From positions 620,001-684,000 of the forward strand of contig NZ_CP119424.1 of assembly GCF_029223585.1 (NCBI RefSeq): a stretch of 64,000 nt of DNA, given 5' to 3'. The position numbers were made by a program, and so were the translations under genes. Origin of the DNA: Photobacterium sp. DA100 (GTDB taxonomy: Bacteria; Pseudomonadota; Gammaproteobacteria; Enterobacterales; Vibrionaceae). Below the pieces are notes generated by a model that searched no databases, was not told the origin of the DNA, and saw only the letters and a list, made by a program, of their open reading frames with translations. This document shows positions 60,133 through 64,000 of the stretch, piece by piece; position 1 is the stretch's first letter; every line of letters begins with the position of its first letter.

Positions 60133-61146
60133 ATGAATAATAAAATTAGTTTTTGTCGATCTGGGATTTTTAGAGTTTTATTGAAAGCTGTAGAACGTCA
60201 GTATCCGGGGACATTGAATAAAATTGATTTGCCTGATGTTATTTTTGAAAATCCAATGAGGCTAATCCCTTTACCGGAAATAAGCAGATATTTTAATAAG
60301 CTAGCCGAAAAAACGGAAGATAAACTTTTTATTGTTCATTGTGGGCCTCATATTTCATTGCATGATTGTAATCATCTAAACTACCTCATAGCTAGTTCCA
60401 ATGATTTGTTTACAGCTATTATGCGGTTCAATGCTGTACTTTCAACATTTCAATCAAACTCTGAAGCTTTCATGATTCGAAGTGGAAGCATCAATAAGTG
60501 GCGATACAACGATATTAGTTTTCGTGATAAGGATAGATTATTTGATGGTATCATAGCAATGTGGTTTTTTATCCAATTATTGAGAACTTTTCATGGTAAG
60601 GAATATCTACCAAGAAGGATACTATTACCTGGTAATCAAATAGGTAAGGATGGTGAAGTAGAAAATTTTATTGGTTGTTCGATAGATTGGAATCAGAAAG
60701 AAACTCAAGTTTGGTTTACTTATGATGAATTAGTGAAAAGGAAGTCGTATGTTCAGCAACAGTTATTTGGTTCAAAATTAGATCACCAAGAAATTTTAAG
60801 CTATATTGATATGCCATTATCAAACGATTTTTTACGATGTATATATGAAGTTATTAACTACAGTAAAGATTTTGGTTTTCCTAAGCTTGAAAATGTAGCA
60901 AAATTAATAAATCTTTCACCACAGCAATTACAGCGTAGATTAAAAAAAGAGCATCTTTCTTTTACAGAACTAGTCAACCATCAACTTTTATGTAACCAAG
61001 CTCCTCGTTTATTAAGTAAATATTCAATTAGTGAAGTATCAAGGATGTTGGGCTACCAGAGCGAACAAAGCTTTACCAAGGCTTTTCGTCGCATGCATAA
61101 ATTAACCCCAAGGCAATATATAAATGAGTTAATTGAGCGTTGGTAA
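60133..61146 (+). CDS. AraC-family transcriptional regulator
   Basis: 337 residues. The N-terminal 230 residues form a sensor domain of the arabinose-binding-like type (PLPEISRYFNKLAEKTEDKL; HNLNYLIASSND-like segment). The C-terminal double helix-turn-helix is FPKLENVAKLINLSPQQLQR and ISEVSRMLGYQSEQSFTKAF, ending RRMHKLTPRQYINE, standard for AraC. It is last in the locus on the plus strand and probably controls the sulfatase and maturase promoters. Codon use is strikingly A+T-rich compared with the 5-50 kb genes, suggesting recent acquisition. Confidence 0.85.
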   Translation: MNNKISFCRSGIFRVLLKAVERQYPGTLNKIDLPDVIFENPMRLIPLPEISRYFNKLAEKTEDKLFIVHCGPHISLHDCNHLNYLIASSNDLFTAIMRFNAVLSTFQSNSEAFMIRSGSINKWRYNDISFRDKDRLFDGIIAMWFFIQLLRTFHGKEYLPRRILLPGNQIGKDGEVENFIGCSIDWNQKETQVWFTYDELVKRKSYVQQQLFGSKLDHQEILSYIDMPLSNDFLRCIYEVINYSKDFGFPKLENVAKLINLSPQQLQRRLKKEHLSFTELVNHQLLCNQAPRLLSKYSISEVSRMLGYQSEQSFTKAFRRMHKLTPRQYINELIERW

Positions 61147-61203
61147 ACGGGGGTAATTCATTATTTCAACATCATTTACCTCCTCTCTAACATTCGCGGC
61201 TTT

Positions 61204-61730
61204 GTTTCGACGATAACTGGCAACGGTGAACCTGCTCCTTATGCCGAATATACATTGCTTGATACGGAAGATAGGCGTGCTGAATTTGTTGGCTATGAAG
61301 AGTATATGAGTGGTGAAGTTCAATATTCTGGAGAGTACTCGCCACCAGCTTATTACTTACTTCACGGTGTTGCTGTCGGTGAGCAGGAGGAGCGGGTGAG
61401 CTTTCTTGTTGACAGGCGCCATGGTGACGGTGGACGTGAGCAGCATACCGAAGTTAGGCAGGTATTTTCTAATCAAGGCATAGTGACTTTAGAACACCTG
61501 GTGGTGAAGAGCTGCAGGCTTGCCATTTCCGTTTAGACGAGCAGCGTATACACCTCTTAGATGCCGGAGAGAATGAAAGTGGAGTTGGCTATACCGAACT
61601 GTGGGTCGATGCAGCGACAGGCATGACAGTTAAGCGCGTCCGAGAGTTTGACTACCAGGGCCCGCGGGACGCGCTGCAGACTGAGGAACTGCTAATTTCC
61701 TATCATATCGATGGGGTGAAAGAGTTCTAA
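61204..61730 (+). pseudogene. Broken second copy of the hypothetical lipoprotein gene
   Basis: Matches 53304-53831 at nearly every base. The first 240 bases (signal peptide and start) are missing: ATTCGCGGC at 61192-61200 corresponds to 53028-53036, upstream of the intact gene, and is followed almost at once by GTTTCGA, which corresponds to 53304. This suggests an internal deletion between short GTTT-like matches. A one-base deletion near 61493 (GAACACCTGG against GAACTACCCGG) shifts the frame. It is therefore not functional. Confidence 0.9.
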
Positions 61731-61739
61731 TTAATATCC
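61204..61739 (+). repeat. Direct repeat, right copy (about 536 bp)
   Basis: Same orientation as 53304-53840. Recombination between the copies would remove 7.9 kb holding the haemolysin remnant, maturase, both barrel proteins, sulfatase, patatin and AraC gene. Confidence 0.93.
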
Positions 61740-61919
61740 GGCATAATATTCTTTAATACGCATATCATTGTTTATGGATTGGCCGTTAAACTCAAGATCA
61801 ACAGTGAAGCCTTTGACGATAGGCCTTGCTTGGCGAGATAACTGCGCATCGAGACATTGAAATGTTCCACACCTCGGTATTGCCAATATTAGAATCGGAT
61901 AAGCACTACGCATCATCAC
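61731..61919 (-). CDS. Possible small protein, 62 residues
   Basis: The frame begins MMMRSAYPILILAIPRCGTF and has GAGGTG just upstream, with a polar C-terminal half (VDLEFNGQSINNDMRIKEYY). The first 15 residues are hydrophobic, so it could be exported or membrane-bound. It ends exactly at the edge of the direct repeat. I recognise no family; it could be a remnant. Confidence 0.35.
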   Translation of the reverse strand: MMMRSAYPILILAIPRCGTFQCLDAQLSRQARPIVKGFTVDLEFNGQSINNDMRIKEYYAGY

Positions 61920-62297
61920 ACCTCGCAGTTGGAACCGTCGAAGACAAATGAAAAAACTATGTTTCCATTAAAACAATAATATGAAAATCTAACTTCAATA
62001 TTGTTTAGGAATAAATTGCGGACAAACTCGTCGTTTCATGATGCCTTTGCTATTACTGCGGTCATATGATGATCAAACGAATCAACATTCATGAGATTAA
62101 AGTTTAGGTTTAAATATAATAATTAAGTGATGCAATAATTTTATATAATAAATCAATAGTTATATCTATCAAATCTATTAGATAATTTATATTGCACCAC
62201 TTACAGGTATAGAACATTATATATCTAGGTTAATTAAGTTTTGATTTAATTAAACTCATCGATGTCTTGTTATTTTAATTTTTTTAATTTTGGTAAT
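61920..62297. other. A+T-rich intergenic region before the porin
   Basis: 378 bases, very A+T-rich (for example TTTATATAATAAATCAATAG), with no supported gene and no clear hairpin. Confidence 0.4.
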
Positions 62298-63404
62298 TTA
62301 CCAGAAGCTATAATAAATCCGAATTCTTCCACCGGCTTCACTCATATCACTGAAGTTTGCAGACAAGTTAGTACCAGAATCCGTTAAGTTCGAGTAATAT
62401 GCACCGACTGCAATCTTTAACCCTTCAAGATCAAATGCTTCTTTAAACTCATAGGAAGAATAGACGGTATCAATTTTAATTTTTCCATCATAAAAATTTG
62501 AGCTGGCATCAAAATCATTAATCGCTCGGGCATAGGAGAGACCAAAGTTTTTATAGATTGCATTAATACCTGTTGTTAAGTCTTTTTCATTTAGAGCATC
62601 TAAGTAAGCAATGTTACCTTGTAACTGAAAATCATCATTGAAGCGGTAGACAATATGGCCGCCAAAACCTGTTCTGTCTAGCACGTCGCCATCACTCGTT
62701 AGGATTGCATCTGAGACTAGGTTCTTTTCCATTGCAAGAGTCGCGGTAAATGATTCATTTTCGTACTTAATTAATGGACGAATAAAGAAGGCATCTTTCT
62801 CAGACACAAGCTCTTTACCGTGGTAGGTTCCCTCTGTGAATAAGTTGATCCTATCTCCTAGCATCGCGGCAAGCTCAAAATAAACATTATTATCAAACTG
62901 GTTAAAGATCATGAACTGACCACTGTCTGATGCTCGCCCCTGAGCCTCGTTCATCTTGTAGAAATAGGCGCCATTATCATTATAACTATCGTCTGATGTA
63001 TTTCCTGTATGCTCAACAAATGTATCTTGTCCCATCAAATAAACATCAGTGGCTTCAAGTCGACCAACTCGGATATGCCAGCCATCATTTTGTCCTATTT
63101 GAACCCATGAATCATCTATGAAAAGGTTTCCGCTGGTGTCAAACAGGCCATCAATTTTGAAGGAAACATTAAAATTACTATTGACCTGCTCTCCCATCAA
63201 ACTTGCTAGTACGCGGCCGCTCTGATTATAGTTTTCACTTCTATTATTATAAATATGGTCATAATCTTTATAGTTGATATCCATTTCTGCATCACCACCA
63301 AAAGTAAAAGTGGTTCTATCATTAACAATAAAACTGGCAGAGTTAGCATTAAAAGAAATAGCTGAAAGAATAGAGCATACTAGTATTACATTTTTGCGTA
63401 ACAT
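62298..63404 (-). CDS. Outer-membrane porin, probably for carbohydrate
   Basis: 368 residues with a signal peptide (MLRKNVILVCSILSAISFNA, then NSA). The mature barrel begins SFIVNDRTTFTFGGDAEMDI and ends GGRIRIYYSFW with a terminal aromatic, typical of porins. Inner segments SWVQIGQNDGWHIRVGRLEA and GLSYARAINDFDAS match the general-porin/raffinose-porin style. The start at 63404 has AAGGA upstream; 63425 would add seven residues. It lies just downstream of the ABC ATPase on the same strand, so it may form the outer-membrane port of that sugar system. Confidence 0.78.
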   Translation of the reverse strand: MLRKNVILVCSILSAISFNANSASFIVNDRTTFTFGGDAEMDINYKDYDHIYNNRSENYNQSGRVLASLMGEQVNSNFNVSFKIDGLFDTSGNLFIDDSWVQIGQNDGWHIRVGRLEATDVYLMGQDTFVEHTGNTSDDSYNDNGAYFYKMNEAQGRASDSGQFMIFNQFDNNVYFELAAMLGDRINLFTEGTYHGKELVSEKDAFFIRPLIKYENESFTATLAMEKNLVSDAILTSDGDVLDRTGFGGHIVYRFNDDFQLQGNIAYLDALNEKDLTTGINAIYKNFGLSYARAINDFDASSNFYDGKIKIDTVYSSYEFKEAFDLEGLKIAVGAYYSNLTDSGTNLSANFSDMSEAGGRIRIYYSFW

Positions 63405-63493
63405 GTTAATTCCTTCTGTGTTCATTGGTATATAAGTTGTCTAGCAGATGACTTACCTGCTAAACAGAAATGATTTATTTGATTTTGTTTTAT

Positions 63494-64000
63494 TTATAGA
63501 AGGTGAATAGATTTTCCACTTTCATCAAATAGATGGAATTTGTTTTTTTCAATTGTTAAGTTGACGATATTGTTACTTGAAATATCTATATCACCACTTA
63601 AATGTATTTTTATATCGTTGTGATTGGCAACTTCACCAAATAAATAAGTACTGCCACCTAGACGCTCTGAAGAGGTTGGAGTGAATTGCAGCCCTGATGA
63701 TGCGTCTGTACCCATTGTGATATCTTCTGGACGAATACCAACTTCGACGGGCATTCCAATCTTTAAGCCTGAATTGGATGGTGGTAGCTCTAGGGATTGA
63801 CCGTCACTGAGTGTAACAACCGTCATACTAGAATCACTTTGCTGGACAGTGGCTTTGATAAAATTCATCTTCGGCGAGCCAATAAAGCCTGCAACAAATC
63901 GATTTTTTGGGGATTTGTATAGTTCGATTGGTGAGCCAACTTGCTCAATACGGCCTTGGTTTAGGACAACAATCTTATCCGCTAATGTCATCGCTTCAAC
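63494..64000 (-). CDS. Sugar-type ABC transporter ATPase (MalK/UgpC family), C-terminal part
   Basis: The visible 168 residues run from the end of the nucleotide-binding domain ([20 protein letters not shown], then [20 protein letters not shown]) through the MalK-type regulatory TOBE domain ([42 protein letters not shown]). Walker A and B lie beyond the right edge. The TOBE/MalK architecture belongs to importers of oligosaccharides or glycerol-3-phosphate. It precedes the porin in transcription, 89 bases apart. Confidence 0.88.
   Translation of the reverse strand, partial: VEAMTLADKIVVLNQGRIEQVGSPIELYKSPKNRFVAGFIGSPKMNFIKATVQQSDSSMTVVTLSDGQSLELPPSNSGLKIGMPVEVGIRPEDITMGTDASSGLQFTPTSSERLGGSTYLFGEVANHNDIKIHLSGDIDISSNNIVNLTIEKNKFHLFDESGKSIHLL

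Noticed and set aside
1..64000. CRISPR arrays, rRNA and tRNA genes
   Set aside because: No regularly spaced repeats, no cas-like genes and no tRNA or rRNA-like sequences were seen while reading both strands.

Overview
The window looks like chromosomal DNA of a Vibrionaceae bacterium. A lecithin-dependent thermolabile haemolysin, a bacterial HMG-CoA reductase, an extracellular-type endonuclease I and a gamma-mobile-trio (GMT) island point that way. Photobacterium or a close relative is my guess, but there is no rRNA or tRNA here to settle it.

Layout. (1) 1-5.1 kb: a minus-strand operon for C4 sugar acid (L-threonate / tetronate) breakdown, ltnD-otnK-otnC-otnI followed by a GntP-type permease cut by the left edge, with a divergent DeoR-type regulator and inverted repeats between them. 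(2) 5.1-11.3 kb: an exported hypothetical, a large metallophosphoesterase lipoprotein, an unrecognised 240-residue protein and a Lon-like protease. (3) 11.4 to about 21.9 kb: a GMT island. GmtY, GmtZ, GmtX, a small VPA1267-like protein and a RecD-like helicase form five abutting or overlapping genes. They are followed by cargo: a QnrS-like pentapeptide-repeat protein and an amidase. (4) 22-31.4 kb: ordinary metabolic and stress genes (DMT transporter, HMG-CoA reductase, XRE regulator, aldo-keto reductase, glyoxalase, DJ-1 family protein, DCC protein), a cytochrome b561/MarR unit facing a cytochrome c' gene across a large palindrome, an MFS transporter and a dCMP deaminase. (5) 31.38-32.89 kb: an intact IS of the IS50/Tn5 type, inserted inside a transcription terminator with an 8-bp target duplication. 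(6) 32.9-51.1 kb: patatin, macro-domain protein, pseudouridine synthase, fumarase, PepSY protein, alpha-amylase and glgC-glgA (glycogen), ArsR regulator, RsgA-type GTPase, L,D-transpeptidase-like lipoprotein, BASS transporter, periplasmic binding protein, endonuclease I and two membrane proteins. (7) 51.5-61.7 kb: thermolabile haemolysin and a lipoprotein, then a sulfatase locus (anaerobic sulfatase maturase, two outer-membrane proteins, Cys-type sulfatase, patatin lipoprotein, AraC regulator). That locus is bracketed by about 535-bp direct repeats, made of the lipoprotein gene and a broken second copy of it. (8) 62.3 kb to the right edge: a porin and the C-terminal part of a sugar-type ABC ATPase.

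How genes work together. The otn set takes L-threonate-like acids through oxidation, C4-phosphorylation, decarboxylation and isomerisation. GlgC and GlgA make ADP-glucose and glycogen, and the neighbouring cytoplasmic amylase could break glucan down. The maturase converts the sulfatase Cys76 to formylglycine, and outer-membrane proteins beside it could admit a sulfated substrate. The GMT genes presumably mobilise the island with its Qnr and amidase cargo.

All family calls come from reading motifs and from memory of the families. No database search was run.
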